A DNA stretch of 64,000 nt. Origin: Flavobacteriaceae bacterium MAR_2010_188 (lineage in GTDB: Bacteria; Bacteroidota; Bacteroidia; Flavobacteriales; Flavobacteriaceae). The position numbers were made by a program, and so were the translations under genes. Location: contig LT629302.1 in NCBI GenBank assembly GCA_900104375.1, forward strand, positions 744,001-808,000, written 5' to 3'. Shown piece by piece: positions 18,248 to 27,029 of this stretch. The notes beneath the pieces were generated by a model. The model was not told the DNA's origin, searched no databases, and saw only the letters and a program-made list of their open reading frames with translations. The first letter of the stretch is position 1. Each line of letters opens with the position of its first letter.

Positions 18248-20635
18248 CTAGGTGTATTTCCGCTTTCTGAAATAATTGAAGGCCAAGCCGAATAGCCCGA
18301 GCAGAAGTAGCGGCACCCCTAAATTAATGAACTGCCATTTTGATCGTTCATCAGATACTTTTTGGGTATCCAAGAACGGAATTATGATATCCTTGGTCCT
18401 AATGTTTATAAGTCCATCGTCATTGAGCAGATAATTAACCGCATTTAAGAGAAATTCCTTGTTTCCGAACGACCTTCCGGATGCGCGATCAAAGCCTAAT
18501 TCTTGAGGTTGATTTCTAACAACTTCATTTTTTATCACATCCCCGTCGGCGATGATTATCATTTTTGTGGATTCGCTTTCATTCTTAAAATCCGTCAACT
18601 CAAAAGGAAGAACTCTATTATTATAGACCGATGTGAATTTACCTTGAAGTAAAACCGCCAAATTTTGTGGTCCATCATTAAACGAAGGCATATCTGGCTC
18701 TTGGGTTACGATTTCCAAATTTACGGTCGATGGTACGCCTTGGAGTTTGGTAAGTTCCGAAGATTTAAGCAACACAATCTTTTCAACATTATTTTTTAGT
18801 GTATCGATTTGGCTGGCAAAATCGAAACGCACTAAGTTGATGTTTTTGGTTATTGGATTAACCGGATTATTGCTGGCCAATGGAGAGTAGGGCCATTGCA
18901 ATTGTTGAAATTGCGCATTGCTACCTTCTCCCATCGCTAAAGTTATGGGCGCAGAATATAAATCCTGTACGATTACCGGATTAATCCTAGCTCCGTATTT
19001 AAAAAAGAAATCGGTGAGGTTTAGTTCCTTGCCAATACTGGTGGCCGAGGCAGATTCATTATAGAGCGAGTCTTTGTCCATGATAATCGACTCGGTTAGC
19101 CAAAGACTTTTGCCGCCATTCATGGTAAACTGATCTAAGACCAACTTTTCTTCTTCGGTAAAAGGGATTGAAGGTTTTGCTGAAATAATCAGATCAAAAT
19201 CTTCTAATTGTTTTAAGGCTTTTAGCGGATTATTGGCAACGCTATCTAAGGTGAAGGGCGCTAAGTTGTAATATTCCTTTAAAGATTTTAAGAAATCTGC
19301 GATATACACATCCTGTAATTGACCATTTCCTTTTAAGATGGCAATTTTTCTATCTTTTGGTACGGTAAGTTTTTTAAACCCTTCAGCAAAAGCATATTCT
19401 AGATTTTGAATGGAATTAGTGATGATTTCTGGTTGTGAAGCTCCAATTTTATTTTTAAGCAGAGGAATATTAACCGTCTGTCCATTATAACTTGCCAAAG
19501 CCCAAGGAAAAATTAGTTCTTGGGAAGATTTACCGTTTTCTTGAACGGTTAGTTGTAAAGGTTGAAGCCCTCTTTCGGCTAAATTTTTTATGTTGCTTTC
19601 TCGCAAAGATTCATCTTCTAGCGGATCGTAAAAAGTGAATTTTATATTGCTATTATAATATGAAAACTCCTCTAGTATTTGTTTAGTTTCGGTTTGAAGT
19701 CGTCTATATTCTGAAGGAAAATCGCCTTCCAAAAAAACGTCGATCAAAATGGGCGACTCAACATTTTCAACAATTTTCAAAGCAGACTCTGATAAAGTAT
19801 AACGATGGTCGGCGGTTAAATCGATTCTGCTATTGATGGACTGCGCGAAAAAATTCAACAATAATAAGGCTACTGGAACGCCAATCAACAAGCCGAGTTC
19901 ATTTTTCTTGAAGGATTTAGTGCTAATCAACCTAACCGTAAAAAAGATAAACAGTATGATAATGGTTAAGAAATAGATGATGTCCCTAAAATCGATGACG
20001 CCTCTGCTCATACTATTAAAATGGTAGTCCATCCCGAGCTTTTCAAGATAAATGCCATCAGAAAAAAGTTGATATTCCGAAAGTCCTTCAAACCCGAAAT
20101 ACATAAAAAAGCAAAGAAAAACTGCGATAATAAAAGCAACGATCTGATTATCTGAAATAGAGGATGCAAAAATCCCAATTGCGGTATAGCTAGCAGCTAA
20201 AAATAATAGTCCGATAAAGGAACCGCCTACACTTCCAAGGTCTATGTTGCCGATAGGATTACCGAGTTGATAAACCGTGTATATGTAAAGAAAACTAGGT
20301 AGCAATGCAATGATAATAAGAAGCAGGGAACCGAGATATTTCCCCAATATAATTTGTAATCTAGAAATTGGCCTGGTTAAAAGTAATTCTAGAGTACCTT
20401 GTTTCTTCTCTTCAGAAATACTACGCATTGTAACTGCCGGAACCAGAAAAATAAGAATCCACGGGGCAAGCTGAAAATAAGGAGACAGATCAGCAAATCC
20501 ATTATCGAGGAGGTTGAAGTCGCCTTTAAAAACCCATAATGACAGGCCGGTCATCAAAAGGTAGATTGCAAAAACCAGATACCCCATTGGGCTGGCAAAA
20601 AACGAACTTATTTCTCTCTTTAATATGGCAATCAA
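18248..20635 (-). CDS. gldFG: Fused GldF-GldG gliding-motility ABC transporter protein
   Basis: One uninterrupted 795-residue frame. Residues ~1-240 are the ABC-2 permease GldF: MIAILKREISSFFASPMGYL, RSISEEKKQGTLELLLTRPI and six membrane helices. Residues ~245-795 are GldG: an N-terminal anchor helix, LTADHRYTLSESAL, a long periplasmic domain of the ABC_transp_aux type and a C-terminal helix near residue 770. In Flavobacterium johnsoniae gldF and gldG are separate genes; their ATPase partner is GldA. The system is linked to gliding in some species. No gldA is visible here. The start ATG lies 21 bp from a tract of 16 heptamer repeats. Confidence 0.9.
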   Translation of the reverse strand: MIAILKREISSFFASPMGYLVFAIYLLMTGLSLWVFKGDFNLLDNGFADLSPYFQLAPWILIFLVPAVTMRSISEEKKQGTLELLLTRPISRLQIILGKYLGSLLLIIIALLPSFLYIYTVYQLGNPIGNIDLGSVGGSFIGLLFLAASYTAIGIFASSISDNQIVAFIIAVFLCFFMYFGFEGLSEYQLFSDGIYLEKLGMDYHFNSMSRGVIDFRDIIYFLTIIILFIFFTVRLISTKSFKKNELGLLIGVPVALLLLNFFAQSINSRIDLTADHRYTLSESALKIVENVESPILIDVFLEGDFPSEYRRLQTETKQILEEFSYYNSNIKFTFYDPLEDESLRESNIKNLAERGLQPLQLTVQENGKSSQELIFPWALASYNGQTVNIPLLKNKIGASQPEIITNSIQNLEYAFAEGFKKLTVPKDRKIAILKGNGQLQDVYIADFLKSLKEYYNLAPFTLDSVANNPLKALKQLEDFDLIISAKPSIPFTEEEKLVLDQFTMNGGKSLWLTESIIMDKDSLYNESASATSIGKELNLTDFFFKYGARINPVIVQDLYSAPITLAMGEGSNAQFQQLQWPYSPLASNNPVNPITKNINLVRFDFASQIDTLKNNVEKIVLLKSSELTKLQGVPSTVNLEIVTQEPDMPSFNDGPQNLAVLLQGKFTSVYNNRVLPFELTDFKNESESTKMIIIADGDVIKNEVVRNQPQELGFDRASGRSFGNKEFLLNAVNYLLNDDGLINIRTKDIIIPFLDTQKVSDERSKWQFINLGVPLLLLGLFGLAFNYFRKRKYT

Positions 20636-20655
20636 ATTTCTTCTTTTTTAATTCT

Positions 20656-20767
20656 CAAATTCCAAATTCCAAATTCCAAATTCCAAATTCCAAATTCCAA
20701 ATTCCAAATTCCAAATTCCAAATTCCAAATTCCAAATTCCAAATTCCAAATTCCAAATTCCAAATTC
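20656..20767. repeat. Heptamer tandem repeat, 16 copies of CAAATTC
   Basis: Sixteen uninterrupted copies of the 7-mer CAAATTC (GAATTTG on the other strand). The tract lies in the 5' region of gldFG, 21-132 bp before its start codon. Perfect short repeats of this kind change copy number by slippage. Because it lies outside coding sequence, slippage would change promoter or leader spacing rather than reading frame. Confidence 0.97.
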
Positions 20768-20769
20768 AA

Positions 20770-20818
20770 AACTAATAACTAACAACTAACAACTAACAAC
20801 TAACAACTAACAACTACT
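20770..20818. repeat. Heptamer tandem repeat, 7 copies of AACTAAC
   Basis: Seven copies of a different 7-mer, AACTAAC; five are perfect, and the first and last each have one change. It directly follows the CAAATTC tract. The stop codon of the monooxygenase gene (20807-20809) lies inside it, so the tract begins in the gene's last codons. A shorter relative of the same heptamer occurs near 23172-23200. Confidence 0.95.
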
Positions 20819-21094
20819 CACCAAACTCCAAGCTTCAGGTTTATCCTTAAATAAAATTTTAGTCTCGGACCAAACACCTTTAAAAAGATCACTGTTTCTA
20901 TATGCTTCAAGATTGGAGTCTTCTTTCCAATGGCTGTGGGTAAAGAAAATGTTTTTATTTTCCTTATCCCGCAAAAGTTCTAAGAATTCACAGCCTGCAA
21001 AGTTTTTAATTTTGTGTTTGTTCGCTTCAAAAAGTTCTAAGAACTCATCGATTTTGTCCTCTTCAAACGTCATCTTGACAAACCGTATCAACAT
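20807..21094 (-). CDS. Antibiotic biosynthesis monooxygenase family (quinol monooxygenase-like)
   Basis: A 95-residue single-domain protein with the ABM ferredoxin-like pattern: MLIRFVKMTF, then the helix with FLELFEANKHKI and the later strand IFFTHSHWKEDSNLEAYRNS. Such small dimers oxidise quinols or act in haem or aromatic metabolism without cofactor; the substrate here is unknown. Its ATG overlaps the stop of the SAM hydrolase gene by one base (TAATG), so the two are translationally coupled. The stop codon lies in the heptamer tract. Confidence 0.85.
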   Translation of the reverse strand: MLIRFVKMTFEEDKIDEFLELFEANKHKIKNFAGCEFLELLRDKENKNIFFTHSHWKEDSNLEAYRNSDLFKGVWSETKILFKDKPEAWSLVSSC

Positions 21095-21927
21095 TATTTT
21101 AAAAAATTTATGGTAACCGTATCCCGCATTTTTAATCCCATTAAGCTCGAGGCGCTTCCAACGGTAGCATTATCGCTTTTATAGACCGCAATTTCTAAAT
21201 AATCTGAAGAATTAAAAACAACCATCCCTTTTCCTTCATCATTCCTTTCATCTTCGGGTATTTCAAAATTTACAACATCGGAATATTTCTCATAGATTTT
21301 CTTGAACTTATAGTGTCTTGCAGAGATTTCGTATTCGCGAGTTTTCTGAATAGACTCAAAGAACTTCCTTTTAATGTTTGTAATCACGTTGCCGTAATTA
21401 TCTATATAAATGATACTTCCTATAATTTGCGATTTATCGTCGTTAACAAATGGATTTATGTTTTTGATGGGTTTTATATGTTCTATCACTTTGCCAATTA
21501 CTTCCAAAGTTCCGCCACGAGCGATATGGCAAGCGACCTTAACAAAAACGTCGAGAACAGGAAAGCTGGTCGAAACCTTATCATGAATATTTATTTCAAC
21601 TATCTTTTCTGCTGAGATAGTAGAGCAAATCATGCTCATAATCCCGTTGTTGGCACAGATAAAATAGTGGTCGTCTAAAAAGACTGCAATATGTTTATTT
21701 TCTTGGTTTAATTCAGAATCGATGCCGATAAGATGAATTGTTCCTTTTGGAAAACTCTTGTAAGCGCTCTCTATGATGTAGGCTGCCTCCGGAACATTAA
21801 ATGGTGAAACTAAGTGGGAGATATCAACAATTTTAACTTCTGGCAACTCACTATAGATGGCACCCTTTATGGAACCTGCGAAATGATCCTTCTCTCCAAA
21901 GTCAGTAGTTAATGTGATTATCGCCAT
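21094..21927 (-). CDS. S-adenosyl-L-methionine hydrolase (DUF62 family)
   Basis: A 277-residue protein of the SAM hydroxide adenosyltransferase/fluorinase family. ITLTTDFGEKDHFAG at the N-terminus, KIVDISHLVSPFNVPEAAY and IIYIDNYGNVITNI in the C-terminal domain are family landmarks. Members without halogenase features hydrolyse SAM to adenosine and methionine. It is encoded back to back with phoH, with about 200 bp between the divergent starts, and is coupled to the monooxygenase gene downstream. The physiological role is not established. Confidence 0.92.
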   Translation of the reverse strand: MAIITLTTDFGEKDHFAGSIKGAIYSELPEVKIVDISHLVSPFNVPEAAYIIESAYKSFPKGTIHLIGIDSELNQENKHIAVFLDDHYFICANNGIMSMICSTISAEKIVEINIHDKVSTSFPVLDVFVKVACHIARGGTLEVIGKVIEHIKPIKNINPFVNDDKSQIIGSIIYIDNYGNVITNIKRKFFESIQKTREYEISARHYKFKKIYEKYSDVVNFEIPEDERNDEGKGMVVFNSSDYLEIAVYKSDNATVGSASSLMGLKMRDTVTINFLK

Positions 21928-22134
21928 CGGATAACAGTCACTTGTTTAGGTGTCGGTTTAGGTTGAAAAATCCGTAACTTATCTGTTAAAAAATAAATGG
22001 ATTTTTAATGTTAGCTCGAAACAAGTAATTAAAATTTTCGCTTAGATTTGTAATAAGAGCAAAACTTTTTTCACTCTTGTTTCAGGACAAATCTAATAAA
22101 ACTAAACAGATTAATTTATTAAATCCCATAGCTT

Positions 22135-23088
22135 TTGAATGAACTTATAATCGAATTGGAAGAAATAGCTCCAAAGGAATTTTTTGGTGCCCAAAATGTT
22201 AATATTGAACTTTTAAAAACCTACTTCCCAAAAATTAAAATAGTTGCCAGAGGTAATAGAATCATGGCATATGGAGATGAGGACCAACTTGAAGAATTTG
22301 ACAAGCGAATCGATATGTTGATGGAGCACTTCGGTAAATTCAATAAAATTGATGAAAACTCAATCGAAAGGATTCTAACTTCTTTAAATAAAGATGAATA
22401 TTCTACTTCCACCCAAAGTGGAGAAGTAATTTTACATGGTGTGGGCGGCAAACTCATAAAAGCCCAAACGGTTAACCAAAGAAAATTGGTAGACAGTGTT
22501 AAGCAAAACGATATGGTTTTTGCCATTGGTCCTGCAGGTACCGGTAAAACATATACCTGCGTGGCATTAGCGGTAAGAGCTTTGAAAAACAAGGAAGTAA
22601 AACGAATCATTCTTACACGACCAGCGGTAGAAGCGGGTGAAAACCTAGGATTTCTACCAGGTGATCTAAAGGAAAAGTTGGACCCGTATATGCAACCATT
22701 ATATGATGCATTAAGGGATATGATTCCGGCGGAAAGATTGGCGGCTTTTTTAGAAAATGGAACCATTCAAATCGCACCGTTAGCTTTTATGAGAGGTAGA
22801 ACATTGGACCATGCTTTTGTTATTTTGGATGAAGGTCAAAATACGACCCACGCACAGATGAAGATGTTTTTGACCAGAATGGGAAAAAATGCAAAATTTC
22901 TTTTAACCGGGGATCCAGGACAGATTGATTTACCAAGAAGAACCATATCAGGACTTAAAGAAGCATTATTAATCCTTAAAAATGTTGAAGGAGTTGGGAT
23001 GGTGTATTTAGATGACAAGGATGTGATAAGACACAAACTAGTTAAGAAAGTCATTGCAGCTTACAAGAGTATTGAGAATAGGGAGTAG
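22135..23088 (+). CDS. phoH: PhoH family ATPase
   Basis: A 317-residue cytosolic protein. An N-terminal KH-like part is followed by the P-loop AIGPAGTGKTYTCVALAV (about residue 135), FLPGDLKEKLDPYMQPLYDA, and Walker B VILDEGQNTTHAQM. The PhoH family is associated with RNA metabolism and phosphate stress, but its exact reaction is uncertain. A TAGATTTG box at 22043-22050 upstream matches the Bacteroidota -7 promoter element. It precedes purC on the same strand, as is common in flavobacteria. Confidence 0.95.
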   Translation: MNELIIELEEIAPKEFFGAQNVNIELLKTYFPKIKIVARGNRIMAYGDEDQLEEFDKRIDMLMEHFGKFNKIDENSIERILTSLNKDEYSTSTQSGEVILHGVGGKLIKAQTVNQRKLVDSVKQNDMVFAIGPAGTGKTYTCVALAVRALKNKEVKRIILTRPAVEAGENLGFLPGDLKEKLDPYMQPLYDALRDMIPAERLAAFLENGTIQIAPLAFMRGRTLDHAFVILDEGQNTTHAQMKMFLTRMGKNAKFLLTGDPGQIDLPRRTISGLKEALLILKNVEGVGMVYLDDKDVIRHKLVKKVIAAYKSIENRE

Positions 23089-23171
23089 TGGGTAGAGATT
23101 AGGGATTAGAGAGTAGAGAATTATGGATACTAGACATAAGAGGTTAGAGAACAAAAGTTTTAATTTTTCTA

Positions 23172-23243
23172 TAACAACTAACAACTAACAACCAACAACC
23201 AAACCTGCCTGCCGTTAGGCAGGAACCAACAACCAAAAACCAA
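23172..23243. repeat. Intergenic repeat cluster between phoH and purC
   Basis: Heptamers AACTAAC/AACCAAC form an A/C-rich tract interrupted at 23204-23223 by a 20-bp near-palindrome (CCTGCC ... GGCAGG arms). A G/A-rich stretch with repeated TTAG and GTAGAG words precedes it at about 23090-23150. The palindrome is of the same type as the one inserted in the DUF6090 gene at 55139-55159. The tract ends just before the GTG start of purC. Confidence 0.8.
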
Positions 23244-23248
23244 AAAAC

Positions 23249-24202
23249 GTGGCTAATAAAACAATAACATCAACAGATTTTAATTTCCCAGGACAGAAGA
23301 GTGTGTATAAAGGAAAAGTCCGAGATGTCTACAATATAAATGATGAGAAAATGGTAATGATTGCAACCGATCGCCTTAGTGCGTTCGATGTAGTTATGCC
23401 AAAAGGAATTCCATATAAGGGTCAGATCTTAAATCAGATTGCCACCCGAATGATGGAAGAAACAGAAGATATTGTGCCCAATTGGTTAGAAGCGACTCCC
23501 GATCCCAATGTTGCGGTAGGTAAGATTTGCGAACCGTTTAAAGTTGAGATGGTCATACGTGGATATATGTCTGGTCATGCTGCAAGAACTTATCATTCTG
23601 GTGCTCGCATGATTGCTGGGATTACCCTTCCGGACGGATTAAATGAAAACGACCAATTCCATAAAACTATCATTACACCTACGACTAAAGCTGCGCAGGG
23701 GAGCCATGATCAAGATATTAGTAGAGAGGAAATTTTTGAGCAAGGTCTAGTTTCTGAATATGATTATTATGTTCTTGAAGATTACACCCATAAACTTTTT
23801 GAGCGTGGGACCGAAATTGCCGCTTCTCGTGGCTTGATTTTGGTTGACACTAAATATGAATTTGGCAAAACCATGGATGGGAAAATAGTTCTGATTGACG
23901 AAATCCATACCCCAGACTCGTCGCGCTATTTCTATAAAGAAGGCTACAAGGAGCGTCAAGAAAAAGGTGAACCCCAAAAACAACTATCTAAGGAATTTGT
24001 GAGACGTTGGCTCATCGCTAATGGATTTCAAGGCCTAGAAGGTCAGGTTCTACCCGATATGTCGGACAAATACATTGAAACAATTTCAGATCGCTATATA
24101 GAATTATACGAGCAGATTATGGGCGAAAAATTTATAAAGGCAGATGTTTCTAATATTGAAGAACGTATAAAAAGGAATGTTTTGGCTTATCTAAATTCTT
24201 AA
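23249..24202 (+). CDS. purC: Phosphoribosylaminoimidazole-succinocarboxamide synthase
   Basis: A 317-residue SAICAR synthase that joins CAIR and aspartate in purine synthesis. [31 protein letters not shown] and [13 protein letters not shown] are family motifs. The start is GTG at 23249; no ATG lies upstream in frame, and the conserved region begins about 12 residues in. The length fits the longer SAICAR synthases of bacteroidetes and yeast rather than the 240-residue E. coli type. Confidence 0.96.
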   Translation: MANKTITSTDFNFPGQKSVYKGKVRDVYNINDEKMVMIATDRLSAFDVVMPKGIPYKGQILNQIATRMMEETEDIVPNWLEATPDPNVAVGKICEPFKVEMVIRGYMSGHAARTYHSGARMIAGITLPDGLNENDQFHKTIITPTTKAAQGSHDQDISREEIFEQGLVSEYDYYVLEDYTHKLFERGTEIAASRGLILVDTKYEFGKTMDGKIVLIDEIHTPDSSRYFYKEGYKERQEKGEPQKQLSKEFVRRWLIANGFQGLEGQVLPDMSDKYIETISDRYIELYEQIMGEKFIKADVSNIEERIKRNVLAYLNS

Positions 24203-24277
24203 ATTAAATCAAGATAGAAGTAAATGAATCGCAGAAATGTTAATTGTCATTTATAATATAAAAGGCATTCAAGATTT

Positions 24278-24478
24278 CTAAAACATCGATTGTTCGTTAT
24301 CGCTATCAGATTCATCTTCTTTTTTATCCACTTGTTCAATTTTTACTTCAGTTGTCATGTCTTCACGCCTTGCGTTAATAGGAATGGGCATTCCGCCGGC
24401 AAGACCCACACCAATGGATGCCAATAAAATCATTAAAATGAGGCATAACAATCTTATAATTTTTTTAAATTTTTTCAT
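24278..24478 (-). CDS. Small single-span membrane protein, 66 aa
   Basis: A 66-residue protein with a basic start (MKKFKKIIRL), one membrane helix (LLCLILMILLASIGVGLAGG) and a strongly acidic tail (KKEDESDSDNEQS). ATG start and composition favour a real gene over chance. Function is unknown. The 60-bp space behind its upstream neighbour holds two small hairpins (CCTC/GAGG and GACC/GGTC). Confidence 0.65.
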   Translation of the reverse strand: MKKFKKIIRLLCLILMILLASIGVGLAGGMPIPINARREDMTTEVKIEQVDKKEDESDSDNEQSMF

Positions 24479-24542
24479 AACCGAGTAATATCCTCTAAGA
24501 GGAATTAATAGTAATCTTGACCTAAAAGGTCTTGTCCCATGA

Positions 24543-24923
24543 TTATGAAAGCTGCTCGGACGTGGTGGAGCTGAAGAAATGCGTTAGAAAGAAATTAAAT
24601 CGAAATTTAAAGGATGTATAAATCTTATTTTGAAGAACTAAAACCTCTGTCGTTTCCTTGGAGTAATGATTCAAAAGTTGAAATAAATGCGAATGAAAAT
24701 AAATTTCAAAGGAAATTGAATTCTTTAGATATGCATAAGACGCAAAATCCGAGGTGCAAGTCTTTTCCAGTTGAAAATCTTGAAAATGTTCAATCCTTAT
24801 CTGCGAATTTTCAGAAACATTTAAATTTCCTGAAAAACCACTATAACACATCAGCATAGTCAGAAGAAGTATTTCTGAAAATCTGCTCCTTGAATTATTT
24901 AATATGTTAAGGCTGGAAATCAT
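24543..24923 (-). CDS. Small secreted protein of unknown function, 126 aa
   Basis: A 126-residue ORF with a moderately hydrophobic N-terminus (ILLLTMLMCYSGFSG) that could be a late signal peptide, scattered Ser/Phe/His residues and a tail rich in Phe (FRFNFFLTHFF). It resembles in layout the protein at 43713-44060. No family is recognised. An overlapping plus-strand ORF (24614-24859) has no such features. It is a plausible but unproven gene. Confidence 0.5.
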   Translation of the reverse strand: MISSLNILNNSRSRFSEILLLTMLMCYSGFSGNLNVSENSQIRIEHFQDFQLEKTCTSDFASYAYLKNSISFEIYFHSHLFQLLNHYSKETTEVLVLQNKIYTSFKFRFNFFLTHFFSSTTSEQLS

Positions 24924-24963
24924 CCTGAGACAAATATAGGGTATACCGGTAATTTATAATGTT

Positions 24964-25500
24964 TTACGACCAACCTTCTTTTTCAATGATATTTGTTATA
25001 TGCCCCAAATGATGTTTCCCATGCCACGCATACATTGCAGTTGCTCTTTTTAAAGTCATCTTTTCATTATTTGAGGGATGAACAAAGGTTCTATTAAATT
25101 GTTCCTCATTCATCGACTTTAATAAAACCGCCCAGCGGTAATGGATACCTTCCAACATTTTCATGGATGGTTCGATAGGGATATTTTTTCCATCGGCTAA
25201 CTCTGCCCAAAGTTGTTCTTCGTAAGGTTTAATGGTTGGGTTATCTTCTGTAAGCGCCAATTTATATCGAATTAAGGAATTAATATGAGAATCGGCACAG
25301 TGATGTACAACTTGCCTTATTGTCCAACCACCTTCACGATAAGGCGTATCTAATTGTAAATCGCTTAAATTAATAACTGCCTGCTTTACTTTATTTGGAA
25401 ACTCTTCAATTTCACTAATCGCTTCATTGAGATTTTGAGGAGTAAATTCTACCGGATAGCTAAACTTCCCAATCGGATATTTTAGTTTTTCAATGTCCAT
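24964..25500 (-). CDS. DinB/YfiT-family metal-dependent protein
   Basis: A 178-residue four-helix DinB fold. The three metal-ligand histidines are apparent in RQVVHHCADSH (residues ~60-70) and HGKHHLGHI near the C-terminus. YfiT-like members act as thiol S-transferases or metal hydrolases. GGWTIRQVVHH and the YAWHGKHHLGHI ending are characteristic. The gene starts one base after the stop of the S10 carboxypeptidase gene, so both are in one operon. Confidence 0.88.
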   Translation of the reverse strand: MDIEKLKYPIGKFSYPVEFTPQNLNEAISEIEEFPNKVKQAVINLSDLQLDTPYREGGWTIRQVVHHCADSHINSLIRYKLALTEDNPTIKPYEEQLWAELADGKNIPIEPSMKMLEGIHYRWAVLLKSMNEEQFNRTFVHPSNNEKMTLKRATAMYAWHGKHHLGHITNIIEKEGWS

Positions 25501-27015
25501 TTAATTCGTCTTTGTTAAAAATTCTCGAATGTCTTCGGCCAATTTGTCAAAATCCGCTTTATGTGTGTACATCATATGTCCGGCTTCATAATATTTTAAT
25601 TCTACCCTTTCGCTCACAATGCCGTTGCGAGAAAAGGTATATTCTGAATCGAAGAAAGGACAGATCAAATCGTAGTATCCACAGGCCACCAAAACATTCA
25701 TAGCCGTATTTCGTCGCATGGTATCACCTAGTAATCGGGCTGTATTTACTGGGGTTGGCTCCCAGTATTGTCCTTCCGGCACATTTCTCCAACGCCATTT
25801 TTCGCCGATTTCATCATTATCCGTAAGATAAGGACGGTCCATTTTGATGTTGAGCACAGACGAATAGAAGTGATTTAATCCCGCGGTATAAGCTGAGCCA
25901 ATCTGGTAGGAGGAAGGGTCGCCCAAATGTGGATATCCCGAAAATCGGTCACTTTCTTCACCCTTAAATCGGCCATCTAGCCTTCCGATGGCCAAACCTT
26001 TTTCTTCTAATAATTTCTTCTGAAATCTTGGAACCAAAACTCGGTTATCCGAATTATAGATATATTCCGCATCAAGTCCAATAAAATAAGAGAGCTTATC
26101 TGAAAGCGCTCTTTTTTCGGTTTCTGAAATTAGATTTCCCTTGTAAAGCGCAGGAGTGTAAGTGTTATAAACGAAATCTCTAGCTTCTTCAACAAAGGTC
26201 TCTAAGGTTTTTCCTTGTCCCGCTTTTTTATGATACCATGCGGTCGCTGCCATACTCGGCAAATATGTGATATACGAGGTAATATTGTCGTGTATCGAAG
26301 TTGAGCCGTCATAATCTAATGCTTGACTAATAAGTATAAGTCCGTTTAAGGCCATGTCCTGACCATTTTGCTCCAAGGTATTCGCAACTGCAGCGGCTCG
26401 AGTAGTTCCAAAACTCTCGCCAGCGATGTATTTAGGGGAATTCCAGCGCTCATTCTCGGTAATCCAGATTCTCATAAAGGCTGCGATGGAATTTGCATCT
26501 TCAACCAGACCCCAATAATCTTCAACTTTTCCTTTACCTAAAACCCGGCTGTAACCTGTGCCGACTGGATCAATAAATACTAAATCGGTAATATCTAGAA
26601 GGCTGTTCTTGTTTTCCAATAAATTATAAGGAGCGGCTCCATCATCTGCATCTGCATCGGTAGGAACGTCTACAATCTTAGGTCCAAACATTCCCATTTG
26701 TAACCAAACTGAAGCAGAACCTGGTCCGCCATTGAAAACAAAAGTAACTGGTCGATTGGAGTTTTCACTTTTTGTATCTTGAACATAAGCAACTGACCAG
26801 ATTGAAGCGACCGTATCCTGTTCTTGATTTTTAAGATAGGTTTCTGAAGCTAATGCCGTATAATTTATTGCCTTTCCATTGATTGAAATTTGATGCTTAC
26901 TGCTGAAAGATTTAGCCGGTAAGATTGGTTTTACGGTTTTTGTTTCCTCTTGAGCACTCAAATTAAAAGTGAAAGAAATCAGTATTAACAAAATTGAAAA
27001 TTTATTTATAGTCAT
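25501..27015 (-). CDS. Serine carboxypeptidase-like (S10) exported peptidase
   Basis: A 504-residue protein with a signal peptide ending FNLSAQE. The alpha/beta-hydrolase elements of S10 carboxypeptidases are present: FNGGPGSASVWLQMG (oxyanion region), nucleophile Ser in IAGESFGTTRAAA, Asp in CGYYDLICPFFDS and His in YEAGHMMYTHK. It probably trims C-terminal residues from peptides in the periplasm. It is the upstream partner of the DinB-like gene; the two have no intervening bases. Confidence 0.92.
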   Translation of the reverse strand: MTINKFSILLILISFTFNLSAQEETKTVKPILPAKSFSSKHQISINGKAINYTALASETYLKNQEQDTVASIWSVAYVQDTKSENSNRPVTFVFNGGPGSASVWLQMGMFGPKIVDVPTDADADDGAAPYNLLENKNSLLDITDLVFIDPVGTGYSRVLGKGKVEDYWGLVEDANSIAAFMRIWITENERWNSPKYIAGESFGTTRAAAVANTLEQNGQDMALNGLILISQALDYDGSTSIHDNITSYITYLPSMAATAWYHKKAGQGKTLETFVEEARDFVYNTYTPALYKGNLISETEKRALSDKLSYFIGLDAEYIYNSDNRVLVPRFQKKLLEEKGLAIGRLDGRFKGEESDRFSGYPHLGDPSSYQIGSAYTAGLNHFYSSVLNIKMDRPYLTDNDEIGEKWRWRNVPEGQYWEPTPVNTARLLGDTMRRNTAMNVLVACGYYDLICPFFDSEYTFSRNGIVSERVELKYYEAGHMMYTHKADFDKLAEDIREFLTKTN

Positions 27016-27029
27016 AAGATATTATGGAT

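Noticed and set aside
20539-20775. A 78-codon plus-strand ORF of repeated NSKFQIP units
   Set aside because: It is only the translation of the CAAATTC heptamer tract plus sequence antisense to gldFG; no start context or homology supports a protein.
20656-20818. CRISPR or iteron origin
   Set aside because: Units are 7 bp and contiguous without spacers; no replication-initiator gene is adjacent.
24479-24542. Two small hairpins (CCTC/GAGG and GACC/GGTC) as terminators
   Set aside because: Stems are only 4-5 bp and no T run follows either of them.
24614-24859. An 81-codon plus-strand ORF overlapping the small secreted gene at 24543
   Set aside because: It has no signal peptide or recognisable motif, whereas the opposite strand has a hydrophobic N-terminus and a conserved-type tail.
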